A stretch of 64,000 bases of DNA from Longilinea sp964536805 (GTDB lineage Bacteria; Chloroflexota; Anaerolineae; Anaerolineales; Anaerolineaceae), in assembly GCA_964536805.1 (NCBI GenBank), contig CAZHYQ010000008.1:62001-126000 (forward strand), written 5' to 3'. A program made the translations under genes and the position numbers. Each line of letters starts with the position of its first letter. Within the stretch, counting starts at the first letter, position 1. The notes beneath the pieces were generated by a model. The model was not told where the DNA came from. It ran no database searches and worked only from the letters and a program-made list of their open reading frames with translations. Below, piece by piece: positions 9,134-17,219 of the stretch.

Positions 9134-10737
9134 TCGTTAATCTTGCTCCAATCCAGCGATTTACCAACCAGGTAATTAAAGGTGTTGGCGTACTGGTGCT
9201 TGCCTTCCTCTCCCAAAACGGTTGCCAGCGGGCGGGCATGATAATCCTCCCATACCCGCAACAGATGCCATGGGAACGGCCGCGGAAAATCAAAGAAGAA
9301 GCGGTAGGCATATTGCCAGGCTAACTGGATCTGCTCTCGCGGCAAACGGTAGGCGGCCGGGTTTTCAAGGATTTGACCAAGCAGTTTGAAGTAGGTTACC
9401 CAGGATTCGGGGTCGTGGGTAAAACCGCGTCCGCGGTAATGCGTGTGCCCGGCAACCACCACTGGCAAACCGTTCATCGCCATTTCCATGCCGACCGTGG
9501 TGGTGTACACCAGGCCCAGATCGGCTACATCGATGATATCGTAGGTGTTTACTTTTTCTTTCGGTCCGATCATACGGATATGTTCCGGCAGGCGCGGCAG
9601 CACCTGGTGGACCACTTCCACCATCGAAGGACCGTGGGTCAACACTTCGCCGGGATGAACCCGGATGACCAGTTGCACTTCTGGCCGGCCGGCAAAATAC
9701 TGCACCGTCCGGCTGATCCATTCGGCCATGCTGCGGCTGAACACCTGGCGGCCAAGCGTCAGGCTGTCACCCAAAACATTGGTTGCCAGCAGCACCACCG
9801 GACGCTGGTCCAGACCCAAGGTGGCGCGTGCCTGGGCTCCGCCCTGCGCAGGCACGTCCTGCCACAGGCGGGCGAAATTCTCCCACATGGTTCCCCGCTG
9901 GCGTGCCATCACCAGCGATTTCATCCGCTCCAACTGCGCGTCATTGAGCGGCTTCTCGCGGTAGGCTTTCCACAGGCTGTCGGTTTCCTGGCGCATCACT
10001 TCGCTGTTTTGTGCCAGCCAGATGCGCTGCCGTTGATCGCCGAACTCGTAGGTAACAGTTTGGATCTTTAAGGATCGAGCCACCCGGTACACCACGCCCA
10101 ACTCCTGGATGGTGCCGTTGGGTACGATGGCCACATCCGGCCGGTTGGTGCGCAAATAAGCCAGCGCAGCCTGGGCAGCCTCGCGGTTGCGTTCCAGGCG
10201 CAGCGTATAAATCTCGCTGTTGGTATCGACTTCTTCAGCCTGCAAGGTGTACTGCGTATCGTAATAGGTGACCTGGCGAACGGAATGCACAACTTCTTCC
10301 GGCAGCGGCATGTAAGGCGCGCGCGCGTTGACGAAAGAAACCACTTTGATCAATGGTTCAGCCAAAGCCAGCACTTTGCGCGCATAGGCGTTCTGGCGCC
10401 GCAGGTCGAAGCGGTTGATATCCTTTTGCCAATCAGCATAGGGCAGGAAGGCCAGGGTCACATCATGCCCCTGGGCTGCCAGCGAAACCGCCATCAGCGC
10501 CGCATGTTCAATCCAATAATGCAGCGTGGCGAAAATAAAAACCTTCTTGCCTTTTGGCGCCGTTTTTGCCAGCTCCTGTGCCTGGGCAACCATATCGGGA
10601 AGTTCAGCCTGTAGGTGTTTGAGCGAAAATCGTGATTGTATCGGGCGGCCGCGTTGGCGGACGAGCCAATATAATTCGGCGGTGAATGGGATTTCCCCCA
10701 GGAATTTCTTGATCGTCTCTTTAGCTACAGCAGTCAT
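9130..10737 (-). CDS. Capsule-polysaccharide (KpsC/KpsS-like) transferase-like protein
   Basis: A 535-residue protein. Its C-terminal half resembles the capsule polysaccharide biosynthesis (Capsule_synth) family, in the order LVIRVHPGE, VYTTTVGMEMAMNGLPVVVAGHTHYRGRGFTHDPESW. Kdo transferases of group 2 capsules show the same R-x-HP / T-T-x-G-x-E / HYRG-x-GFT order. The N-terminal half has a weakly conserved GT-B-like domain (KKVFIFATLHYWIEHAALMA). It directly follows the Wzt ATPase gene with a 4-bp overlap, consistent with a linker or modifying transferase for the exported glycan. Family assignment is by motif only. Confidence 0.6.
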   Translation of the reverse strand: MTAVAKETIKKFLGEIPFTAELYWLVRQRGRPIQSRFSLKHLQAELPDMVAQAQELAKTAPKGKKVFIFATLHYWIEHAALMAVSLAAQGHDVTLAFLPYADWQKDINRFDLRRQNAYARKVLALAEPLIKVVSFVNARAPYMPLPEEVVHSVRQVTYYDTQYTLQAEEVDTNSEIYTLRLERNREAAQAALAYLRTNRPDVAIVPNGTIQELGVVYRVARSLKIQTVTYEFGDQRQRIWLAQNSEVMRQETDSLWKAYREKPLNDAQLERMKSLVMARQRGTMWENFARLWQDVPAQGGAQARATLGLDQRPVVLLATNVLGDSLTLGRQVFSRSMAEWISRTVQYFAGRPEVQLVIRVHPGEVLTHGPSMVEVVHQVLPRLPEHIRMIGPKEKVNTYDIIDVADLGLVYTTTVGMEMAMNGLPVVVAGHTHYRGRGFTHDPESWVTYFKLLGQILENPAAYRLPREQIQLAWQYAYRFFFDFPRPFPWHLLRVWEDYHARPLATVLGEEGKHQYANTFNYLVGKSLDWSKINE

Positions 10738-12014
10738 TCGGTTATCACCTCTATCTGCCAGTTCAGGCGAGGCCGTACCGCGCCCAGGCGTGGTTCAGGC
10801 CAAACAGTACCGGGTGCCCCTGCACCATCAACAGTAAAGGTCATGGCCTGTTCGTCCTGAAAATAACGCCTGATTCGGTACGAGCTGGCGTTGATGCCGA
10901 TCACAAACCGGCCTTCGTTGAGCAAGTCGGCCGGTATGGCACAGCGGCTGACGTAGCGCCCGGCCGGCCGTGCTGAATAATGTTCAAACGCGTCCGGATC
11001 ATCCGTATCGAATGACGTGAATACGTATTCCCCGCGTGTGCTCATCAAATAAATGCCCACCCGCAACCCGGTGATGCTTTCCGCCAGGCGGTATTCCAGT
11101 TCCAGCGTGGCAGGTTCGGTCGAACGGATGGTGTCGGCCACCTTGCCGCGTGCGTCGCGCACGCGCAGCGCCACCGGCCGGAACGGATACGCTTCCGGCG
11201 GCACTTCCTCCACATCCCAGGAGCGTTCGCCCTCCGTGGCGTAGCCGTGCGACAGGTAATAATCCACCGCCTGCGGCGTGGCAGCCCGCATGGTCAGCCG
11301 TCCCTTTTCGATGACCAGCGTTTCCTGCGTCAGCCGCAGGATCGCCGACATGTTGTGGCTGACAAAGAGCACCGTGCGCCCCTGCTGCGCCACATCGCCC
11401 ATTTTGCCCATGCATTTGCGCTGGAATTCGGCATCGCCGACTGCCAGCACTTCATCCACCACCAGGATCTCAGGTTCGAGATGGGCAGCCACCGAAAAAG
11501 CCAGGCGCAAATACATGCCGCTGGAATAGCGTTTGACCGGCGTATCGATAAAAGGACCGACTTCGGAAAATTCTACAATTTCATCGAACTTGCGGGCGAT
11601 CTCGGTGCGCTTCATGCCCAAAATGGCGCCGTTGAGGAAGATGTTTTCGCGGCCCGTCAACTCGGGATGAAACCCTGTGCCCACTTCCAATAGCGACCCA
11701 ACCCGCCCGTGAATTTCGCCCAGCCCTTCGGTGGGTTCGGTCACCCGCGCCAGCACTTTGAGCAGCGTGCTTTTTCCGGCGCCGTTGCGCCCGACGATGC
11801 CCAGCACCTGGCCGCGCTTCACATCGAAGGAAACATCGCGCAGCGCCCAAATGGTATTGGCCTGATCATCCGACCGGCGGCCGGGATTCAAACGCAGCGC
11901 TGCCCGTCCGAGCGTGCCGGTCAGCAGATCGCGCAGCGTATCGTAGCGTGCAGCCTGCGCGCCGATGCGGTATTGCTTGCTGAGATGTTCAACACGGATT
12001 GCCAGGTCGCTCAT
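10734..12014 (-). CDS. wzt: Polysaccharide ABC exporter ATPase, Wzt type with C-terminal glycan-binding domain
   Basis: A 426-residue ATPase. Residues 1-240 hold the nucleotide-binding domain with Walker A GRNGAGKSTLLKVL, signature YSSGMYLRLAFS and Walker B ILVVDEVLAVGD followed by the H-switch FVSHNMS. The remaining 180 residues form a beta-rich domain like the Wzt C-terminal domain, which recognises the modified end of the glycan before export. It pairs with the Wzm permease 4 bp upstream. The start chosen is the ATG at 12014, because a longer frame overlaps the permease and adds non-conserved residues. Confidence 0.9.
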   Translation of the reverse strand: MSDLAIRVEHLSKQYRIGAQAARYDTLRDLLTGTLGRAALRLNPGRRSDDQANTIWALRDVSFDVKRGQVLGIVGRNGAGKSTLLKVLARVTEPTEGLGEIHGRVGSLLEVGTGFHPELTGRENIFLNGAILGMKRTEIARKFDEIVEFSEVGPFIDTPVKRYSSGMYLRLAFSVAAHLEPEILVVDEVLAVGDAEFQRKCMGKMGDVAQQGRTVLFVSHNMSAILRLTQETLVIEKGRLTMRAATPQAVDYYLSHGYATEGERSWDVEEVPPEAYPFRPVALRVRDARGKVADTIRSTEPATLELEYRLAESITGLRVGIYLMSTRGEYVFTSFDTDDPDAFEHYSARPAGRYVSRCAIPADLLNEGRFVIGINASSYRIRRYFQDEQAMTFTVDGAGAPGTVWPEPRLGAVRPRLNWQIEVITE

Positions 12015-12018
12015 CGGG

Positions 12019-12870
12019 TTACACCATATCGGCAAACTTGCGTTCCATGCGGCGGAAGTAGAACAGGCCTGAAACCAGCAGCACCAGCACCATCACCACC
12101 GAAATGACCATCAACTGATCGGGCGGACTGCTGCCCAGCAGCGCCCAGCGGAAGCCCTGAATCACCCCGGTCATCGGGTTCAGGCCGTAGATCAGGCGCC
12201 AGGGTCCGTTGGCGGGGATCAGATCGATCGAATATGCCACCGGCGAGGCATACATCCAGGCCTGCAGCAGGAACGGCACAATCTGTTGCACGTCGCGGTA
12301 TTGAACGTTGAGCGCGCTCAACCACAAGCCCACCGCCAGGGCTGTCAGCAATGCCAGCAGCACCAACAGCGGCAGCCACAGCATGTTCCAGGTAAAGGGC
12401 ACACCGTAGACGACCATCAGCACGAACAGGACTGCCAAGGAGATGAGAAAATCCACCAGCCCGGCTGCCACCGCCGCGAAAGGGATGATCAGGCGCGGGA
12501 AGTAGATTTTGGTCAGCAGGTTGGCGTTGCCCACCAGGCTGACCGATGAGCGCTGCAGCGCGGATTGAAAAAGTTGCCAGGGCAGCAACGCCGCGAAGCT
12601 GAACACCGGGTACCAGGTCGCGGGAATACCCGCATCGGGCGGCAGACCGGCCAGCTTGCCGAAGATGACGGTGAACACCACCATGATCATTACTGGCTGC
12701 AAAATTGCCCACAGCACGCCCAGTGCTGCCTGCTTATACCTCACCTTGATATCGCGCCAGGTGAGGAAGAACACCAGCTCGCGGTACGCCCATAGATCGG
12801 ATAGATTCAATGGAATCCATCCCTTCGAAGGGTGCAGGTATACCGTTGGCGTGGTGGTATCAACAGACAT
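12019..12870 (-). CDS. wzm: Polysaccharide ABC-2 export permease, Wzm type
   Basis: A 283-residue integral membrane protein of the ABC-2 type. It has an amphipathic N-terminal segment (LSDLWAYRELVFFLTWRDIK) and about six hydrophobic helices between residues 55 and 270. The RYKQAALGVLWAILQPVMIM block is typical of O-antigen/teichoic-acid exporters. With Wzt it would flip lipid-linked polysaccharide across the cytoplasmic membrane. It lies 5 bp downstream of the fcl-like gene and 4 bp before wzt. Confidence 0.92.
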   Translation of the reverse strand: MSVDTTTPTVYLHPSKGWIPLNLSDLWAYRELVFFLTWRDIKVRYKQAALGVLWAILQPVMIMVVFTVIFGKLAGLPPDAGIPATWYPVFSFAALLPWQLFQSALQRSSVSLVGNANLLTKIYFPRLIIPFAAVAAGLVDFLISLAVLFVLMVVYGVPFTWNMLWLPLLVLLALLTALAVGLWLSALNVQYRDVQQIVPFLLQAWMYASPVAYSIDLIPANGPWRLIYGLNPMTGVIQGFRWALLGSSPPDQLMVISVVMVLVLLVSGLFYFRRMERKFADMV

Positions 12871-12875
12871 ACGTT

Positions 12876-13829
12876 TTAGCTCTTCCGGAACTCGCGGTAC
12901 CAGTCAACTGTGCGCTTCAGGCCTTCCTCAAAATTCGTGGCGGCCCGGAAACCAAAGTATTTCTCCGCGCGGGCGGTATTCAGCGCCCGGCGGGGTTGGC
13001 CGTTCGGTTTGGTGGTGTCGAACACCATGCGGCCCTTGAATTCGGTCAAGCGCGCAATCAACAACGCCAGGTCTTTGATCGAGATTTCACGGCCCGAGCC
13101 CAGGTTGACAGGTTCGGAACCATCGTATTTTTCAGCCGCCAGTAGAATGCCCTCAGCGGCATCTTCAACATAGAGGAATTCGCGCGTCGGTGAACCGTCG
13201 CCCCACACCACAATCTCGTCCTGGCCGGCGTCCTGCGCTTCCAGACATTTGCGGATCAAGGCCGGGATGACATGCGAACTGCGCGGGTCAAAATTATCGC
13301 GCGGGCCATACAGGTTGACCGGCAGCAGGAATATGGCATTGAAGCCGTACTGCTCGCGGTAGGCCTGCGCCTGAACCAGCAGCATCTTCTTCGCCAGGCC
13401 GTAAGGCGCGTTGGTCTCTTCGGGATAGCCTTCCCAGATATCATCCTCACTGAAAGGCACCGGCGTGAACTTGGGATAGGCGCAAACCGTGCCCAGTGCC
13501 ACAAATTTCTCCACGCCAAGCAACCAGGATTGGTGCATCAACTGCACGCCCATCATCAAGTTGTCATAAAAGAACTCGGCCGGGTGTTCGCGGTTGGCGC
13601 CAATGCCGCCCACGTGCGCCGCCAGGTGTAGGATCACGTCCGGCCGGCTGTCGTCGAGCATGCGCTTGATATCCTCGGGCTTGACCAGGTCGTAATCTTC
13701 AATGCGCGGGATGAAAACATCCTTTGCTCCGCGGGCGCGTAATTTCGCGGTGACATAAGAGCCCAAAAAGCCGGCCCCGCCGGTGACGCATACCCGTTTT
13801 TTACTCCAAGATTCAGTCGAAATGCTCAT
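12876..13829 (-). CDS. fcl: GDP-L-fucose synthase-like SDR epimerase/reductase
   Basis: A 317-residue extended SDR of the GDP-4-keto-6-deoxymannose epimerase/reductase group. It has VTGGAGFLGSYV (NADP loop), HLAAHVGGIGANREHPAEF and the family-typical GTVCAYPKFTPVPFSEDD, then NAPYGLAKKMLL with catalytic YxxxK, and VNLYGPRDNFDP. GDP-fucose would need Gmd, which is not in the window, so it may lie elsewhere or the substrate differs. The ATG at 13829 overlaps the regulator stop by 4 bp, so the two are coupled. Confidence 0.82.
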   Translation of the reverse strand: MSISTESWSKKRVCVTGGAGFLGSYVTAKLRARGAKDVFIPRIEDYDLVKPEDIKRMLDDSRPDVILHLAAHVGGIGANREHPAEFFYDNLMMGVQLMHQSWLLGVEKFVALGTVCAYPKFTPVPFSEDDIWEGYPEETNAPYGLAKKMLLVQAQAYREQYGFNAIFLLPVNLYGPRDNFDPRSSHVIPALIRKCLEAQDAGQDEIVVWGDGSPTREFLYVEDAAEGILLAAEKYDGSEPVNLGSGREISIKDLALLIARLTEFKGRMVFDTTKPNGQPRRALNTARAEKYFGFRAATNFEEGLKRTVDWYREFRKS

Positions 13830-14305
13830 TGTGACGGTTCCTCCCAAAGAATCCGGATTTTTAGACCTTTGACCGCCAGAACGGGGACATTGCCATCTTC
13901 GACAATGGCAATATTCTGTTCAAGGCAGGTCAAACGGCACACATCCGCCAGGTCGCCCTCCCCTTGCAAGCGGACGCAATTCTGTCCATTTTCGCGCACC
14001 TGGTCGAGCGCACGGATCACCTGCTGGCGGACATCGCGATATAAATGAAACTGTGTTTGAACAAAATCAACCGTTAAGCGGGCACGCAGCGCAAGACCTT
14101 CAGCGGTGATGATGTAACGCAACTTGCGCCGCTCAACCCGCCGCACTTTCACGTATCCTTTTTCAACCAGGCGCTTCAGGTGCCAGTTGACTGTTCCAAC
14201 CGCCACCCCCAGGCGGGATGCCAGCGTCGCCTGGGTTGCATCGGGATTATTTTCAATTTGCTCTAAAATGACGAGATCGCGATTATTTTCGGGTGGGATG
14301 CTCAT
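13826..14305 (-). CDS. EPS-type winged-helix transcriptional regulator
   Basis: A 159-residue protein whose N-terminal 75 residues form a winged helix-turn-helix (NPDATQATLASRLGVAVGTVNWHLKRLVEKGYVKV with a basic wing RRVERRKLRYI). The C-terminal part (about 85-155) is alpha/beta and contains two cysteines in VCRLTCLEQNI, possibly a ligand or redox sensor. MarR/Lrp-like regulators of this form head exopolysaccharide operons in other bacteria. It is the first gene after the promoter at 14335-14363 and likely controls its own operon. The start is the ATG at 14305; the alternative TTG 15 bases upstream has no better ribosome site. Confidence 0.8.
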   Translation of the reverse strand: MSIPPENNRDLVILEQIENNPDATQATLASRLGVAVGTVNWHLKRLVEKGYVKVRRVERRKLRYIITAEGLALRARLTVDFVQTQFHLYRDVRQQVIRALDQVRENGQNCVRLQGEGDLADVCRLTCLEQNIAIVEDGNVPVLAVKGLKIRILWEEPSQ

Positions 14306-14321
14306 AGGTGTGTGCGCCAAT

Positions 14322-14363
14322 ATTCAACGGCTGAATTATAAACTTTGGCGCCGATTCGGTCAA
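14322..14363 (-). promoter_or_regulatory. Near-consensus promoter of the polysaccharide operon with small palindrome
   Basis: On the minus strand TTGACC (14363-14358) is separated by exactly 17 bases from a perfect TATAAT (14340-14335). Immediately downstream ATTCA-ACGGC-TGAAT (14322-14336) forms a 5-bp-arm palindrome that overlaps the end of the -10 and the expected transcription start. It could be an operator, perhaps for the regulator encoded by the first gene. The leader to the ATG at 14305 would be only about 20-25 nt. Confidence 0.7.
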
Positions 14364-14397
14364 GGGCAGCCTGCAAAACCGTCGCAAATGTTAAGAA

Positions 14398-14429
14398 AAG
14401 CCCCCTCCAGCAGTTCGCGGAGAGGGCTT
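14398..14429 (-). terminator. Intrinsic terminator after the lipoprotein gene
   Basis: An 11-bp stem, AAGCCCTCTCC pairing with GGAGGGGGCTT with one G-T or mismatch position, encloses a 10-base loop. On the minus strand it is followed by TTTTCTT. It lies 20 bp beyond the stop at 14449 and just upstream of the polysaccharide-operon promoter. Confidence 0.75.
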
Positions 14430-14448
14430 GAGCACTGATGCGATAAGG

Positions 14449-15117
14449 CTAGCGCATGATGCCCGGCAGGAAGAGCACCGGCTTCAGGTTCAGGTTGGGA
14501 CTGAAATTGACCAGTGCCAGGTTCTGCTGGCAATCGGCCGAAGTGTTAAAGTGAAACGGTTCCGAAAGTGCCTTGCCGTTCAGGTCAAACAACTGGATGG
14601 TGTAGAGCGCCGCCGAAACCTGGCTGCCCAATTGGATTTCAAATCCGCCCGGGCCGTAAGCCGCGGCTGCACCGGTGTACCCCATCCACTCCTTGGGTGC
14701 GCCATTTTCCATCCCGCTGATCGAAATGACCAGGCTCTTGACGGGCTGTCCATCACTGCCGATCACCTGGCCCCCCACGCCCATCCAGGTACAACCCGCA
14801 TCGGCGTGCGTGAATGCCGGCAGCAGGATGACTGCGCCAGGCTGCAGCGAGTAGGGCTTGGGCGGCAAAGTCGGGGCGGGCGTTGGGGTTGGCGGAGGCG
14901 TGGCCGTGGGCAGAACCGGCGCGGCGGTTGGAACGAGCGTGGCCGGCAGGGTTGCGCTGGGCAGCGGTGCCAGGGTAGAAGCGCGCGTTTCCGTGGGCGC
15001 AGCCAGCGTGGCAGTCGCCTGCGCCGGGATGTAATCCTGGATGTAGGTGCAGGCGGAGAGGGTGAGCAGTATAAGGGATAATAGCGTCCAAACAAGAATT
15101 CGATTGCGAATATGCAT
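14449..15117 (-). CDS. Secreted lipoprotein with T/P-rich linker, unknown function
   Basis: A 222-residue protein with a lipoprotein signal peptide (hydrophobic VWTLLSLILLTLSAC, lipobox cysteine about residue 23). A low-complexity Thr/Pro/Ala linker follows (about 30-90), then a C-terminal domain of about 130 residues beginning YSLQPGAVILLP. That domain contains two cysteines (AGCTWMGVGGQV and ADCQQN) that could form an extracellular disulfide, and looks beta-rich, like a carboxypeptidase-regulatory/CnaB-like sandwich. I chose the ATG at 15117 because AAGGA is 6 bases upstream; the in-frame ATG at 15123 abuts that site. No family recognised. Confidence 0.75.
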   Translation of the reverse strand: MHIRNRILVWTLLSLILLTLSACTYIQDYIPAQATATLAAPTETRASTLAPLPSATLPATLVPTAAPVLPTATPPPTPTPAPTLPPKPYSLQPGAVILLPAFTHADAGCTWMGVGGQVIGSDGQPVKSLVISISGMENGAPKEWMGYTGAAAAYGPGGFEIQLGSQVSAALYTIQLFDLNGKALSEPFHFNTSADCQQNLALVNFSPNLNLKPVLFLPGIMR

Positions 15118-15177
15118 GTTCATTCCTTATCAATTTGTTCATTATTTGGTGCAATAATAATGCCAGAGACAACAAAT

Positions 15178-15209
15178 AAAAAGGACTGGCTAACCGCCAG
15201 TCCTTTTTT
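15178..15209 (-). terminator. Strong bidirectional intrinsic terminator
   Basis: A perfect 13-bp stem (AAAAAGGACTGGC / GCCAGTCCTTTTT) with a 5-base loop, TAACC on the plus strand, lies 17 bp beyond the stop of the surface-protein gene. A T-rich tract follows on either strand. It separates the highly expressed surface gene from the downstream lipoprotein gene. Confidence 0.9.
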
Positions 15210-15225
15210 CGAAATATTAGTCAGG

Positions 15226-16653
15226 TTATTGGATCGGAATTCCGTTATAGTCTTCAGCAGCCAGTACACCGCCGCCGTTCGTCGAAATACGGACGATCGC
15301 AGCCAGGGTACTGCCGGTAGGACCAACTACAACCGCGCTGCCACCATAGGTGCCATTGGCGTAGTAACCAAATTCGATCAGTGATGCACTCGCATCGATC
15401 GGGCGGGAATTGACTTTGCCGCCAGCGGGAATTGCGGGTAGAGAATGGGTGCCAACTAAAGCGCCATCCTTGTCATAGTATTCGACTACCGCATCGCCTG
15501 CGGCGATGGCTGAACCAAGGTTCTGGATCGCGATCACGCCACGTGACCGGGCGCCTGAATTATAGGTCGCATCGGCAGTCCAACGAACAAAGGGTAAGGC
15601 AATCTTTTCCGCACCTTCAGTGAAGCCCAGGAAGGCGGTGATCATACCCGTGTTGGTTGAAACTTTGGCCATGCCAGTGATTGGGCCAGTGCCAGTCACA
15701 ACAGCAGAACCGATGAAACCAGCAGGATTCAAGGTGCCGGTCTTTCCACAACCATTGATGCTGACTTTGGCACCGCCAGCAACAGCAGCGTAAGTTTCGG
15801 TATTGCTGTTGCTATAAGTTACCGTGATATCGATGGGGGAAGTGCCGACGTTTTGAACAGCATATACGCTCAGGTAGCTGGCGCCCGTATACTTGCAGAA
15901 CGCCGAGGGCATGTACAAGTTGGTGCCAAATACCGTGGCGCCTTCAAAGCCATAGGCATTGTTCAAGTTCAGACCAAGTTCAAGGGAGGTCGCAATCACG
16001 CTGCCAGGAGTGGATGTACCAGTCTTTACAGCAGTGACGCGCACAGAACCATTGAAGGATGCACCCAGGGATGCATTGGTGAAGGTGCCCATGTCGTAGT
16101 ATTTTGCAGAACCCGATGGCAAGTTAGTCACAGTGACTGTGAATGGGGTGCCAGAAACAGGAATGAATTCAATACTCAGGTCAGCGCCAACAGTATCCAC
16201 ATTTTGAATCGAGAAAACGCTGGTGAAACCAAAGGTGCTCTTCAATACCGTCGGGATGAGTACGGAGGCGGCGCCGCTGTCAAAACCATTGGTCAGGGGT
16301 CGAACCTTGACTGCACTGCTAGTAGGCGGAACCTGCACCAAGGTCGCAACCAATGGCTGGTCCGAGCTCATGACAGCCGATCCGGAGAAACCAGCCGAAA
16401 CCTGGCTGACACTTCCAACAAATAAGGAAGATCCAGCAAAGGAGTTCAGGTCAGGCAGATCAATCGAGATCGGGGTGCCATCGGCTTCCGGGTAGAAGTT
16501 CAAGACGACCGTGGCCGTGGCATTTCCGACATTTTGATAGGTGATCGAGGTGGTAAAATGGGTGCCGTACGCTGCAGCTTGCACGGGTGTGTAAATGCCA
16601 AGACCGGCAAATACCACAAGAAGCATTGTAATAATTGTTATTGCCTTTTTCAT
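15226..16653 (-). CDS. Secreted four-repeat surface protein
   Basis: A 475-residue protein with a classical Sec signal peptide (MKKAITIITMLLVVFAGLGIYTPVQA, cleavage near 26) and no lipobox or C-terminal anchor. The mature part consists of four divergent beta-sandwich-like repeats of about 90-100 residues (about 33-130, 143-235, 258-345, 368-470). Each opens with a Q-N-V/L-G-type motif (YQNVGN, IQNVDT, VQNVGT, IQNLGS) and contains a later GSAV/GSVRV strand. Two cysteines (253, 302) lie in repeat three. The sequence is Gly/Ser/Thr/Val-rich with few charges, as in S-layer or sheath proteins. GGAGG 7-8 bases before the ATG at 16653, a promoter and a strong terminator imply high expression. No known family was recognised. 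Confidence 0.8.
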   Translation of the reverse strand: MKKAITIITMLLVVFAGLGIYTPVQAAAYGTHFTTSITYQNVGNATATVVLNFYPEADGTPISIDLPDLNSFAGSSLFVGSVSQVSAGFSGSAVMSSDQPLVATLVQVPPTSSAVKVRPLTNGFDSGAASVLIPTVLKSTFGFTSVFSIQNVDTVGADLSIEFIPVSGTPFTVTVTNLPSGSAKYYDMGTFTNASLGASFNGSVRVTAVKTGTSTPGSVIATSLELGLNLNNAYGFEGATVFGTNLYMPSAFCKYTGASYLSVYAVQNVGTSPIDITVTYSNSNTETYAAVAGGAKVSINGCGKTGTLNPAGFIGSAVVTGTGPITGMAKVSTNTGMITAFLGFTEGAEKIALPFVRWTADATYNSGARSRGVIAIQNLGSAIAAGDAVVEYYDKDGALVGTHSLPAIPAGGKVNSRPIDASASLIEFGYYANGTYGGSAVVVGPTGSTLAAIVRISTNGGGVLAAEDYNGIPIQ

Positions 16654-16702
16654 AACACGTCCCTCCAATTTATTTTGAATGGGTCAATTGCCATCTGTAT
16701 AA

Positions 16703-16730
16703 ATTGTAGTAGAATTTCAACCATAAGCAA
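16703..16730 (-). promoter_or_regulatory. Promoter of the surface-protein gene
   Basis: On the minus strand TTGCTT (16730-16725) and TACAAT (16708-16703) are spaced by 16 bases in an AT-rich stretch. They lie about 50 bp before the start codon and are the only good -35/-10 pair between the two divergent genes. The spacing and the strong GGAGGG ribosome site downstream support use; the exact start is not known. Confidence 0.55.
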
Positions 16731-16772
16731 TAATCCCTTTGGGTTAATCATATCAATACCATTCGAGGTAAG

Positions 16773-17219
16773 ATGAAACGCTTTCGATGCCAGTACTTTC
16801 TGTGGGTACTTCTGACTTTATCGCTTATCTTAAGTTCCTGCCAAACCAAGCCGACAGAAGTTTCAAATACGCCAGTTCCAACACCGAAAGCCGAGGAAGG
16901 CTTGTTGATGGGAATAGTGCAGAATCTAAAGGGAGAACCGCTGGAGGATATTCCGGTAAGGTTGGCGCGAATCTATCGGCAAGGGGAACAAGGTGCTTTC
17001 GTCCTTGATTTGTCTCATAGTCCCAGTTCAATCGCAACTACTGGGGGAAAATTTGTGGTCCTTGCCATCCCGCCCGCTGAGTATTTAGTTGTTGTTGGCA
17101 AACCTGAGGATAATAACTACATTATTTACCAGGACAAGGATGGAAAACCAATTACCTATACCATAGAAGGCGGACAAACAATCGACATCGGTACCATTCA
17201 GGTGGATTTCACGCCTTAA
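16773..17219 (+). CDS. Small lipoprotein with carboxypeptidase-regulatory-like domain
   Basis: A 148-residue lipoprotein. The signal peptide FLWVLLTLSLILSSC places the lipid-bearing cysteine at about residue 23, and a short T/P linker follows. Residues 45-148 look like a single beta-sandwich of the carboxypeptidase-regulatory (CarboxypepD_reg) type: GIVQNLKGEPLEDIPVRLAR, then GGKFVVLAIPPAEYLVVV. It is divergently transcribed from the surface-protein gene and overlaps the end of the convergent GT4 gene by 11 bp. Role unknown; extracellular, membrane-anchored. Confidence 0.75.
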   Translation: MKRFRCQYFLWVLLTLSLILSSCQTKPTEVSNTPVPTPKAEEGLLMGIVQNLKGEPLEDIPVRLARIYRQGEQGAFVLDLSHSPSSIATTGGKFVVLAIPPAEYLVVVGKPEDNNYIIYQDKDGKPITYTIEGGQTIDIGTIQVDFTP

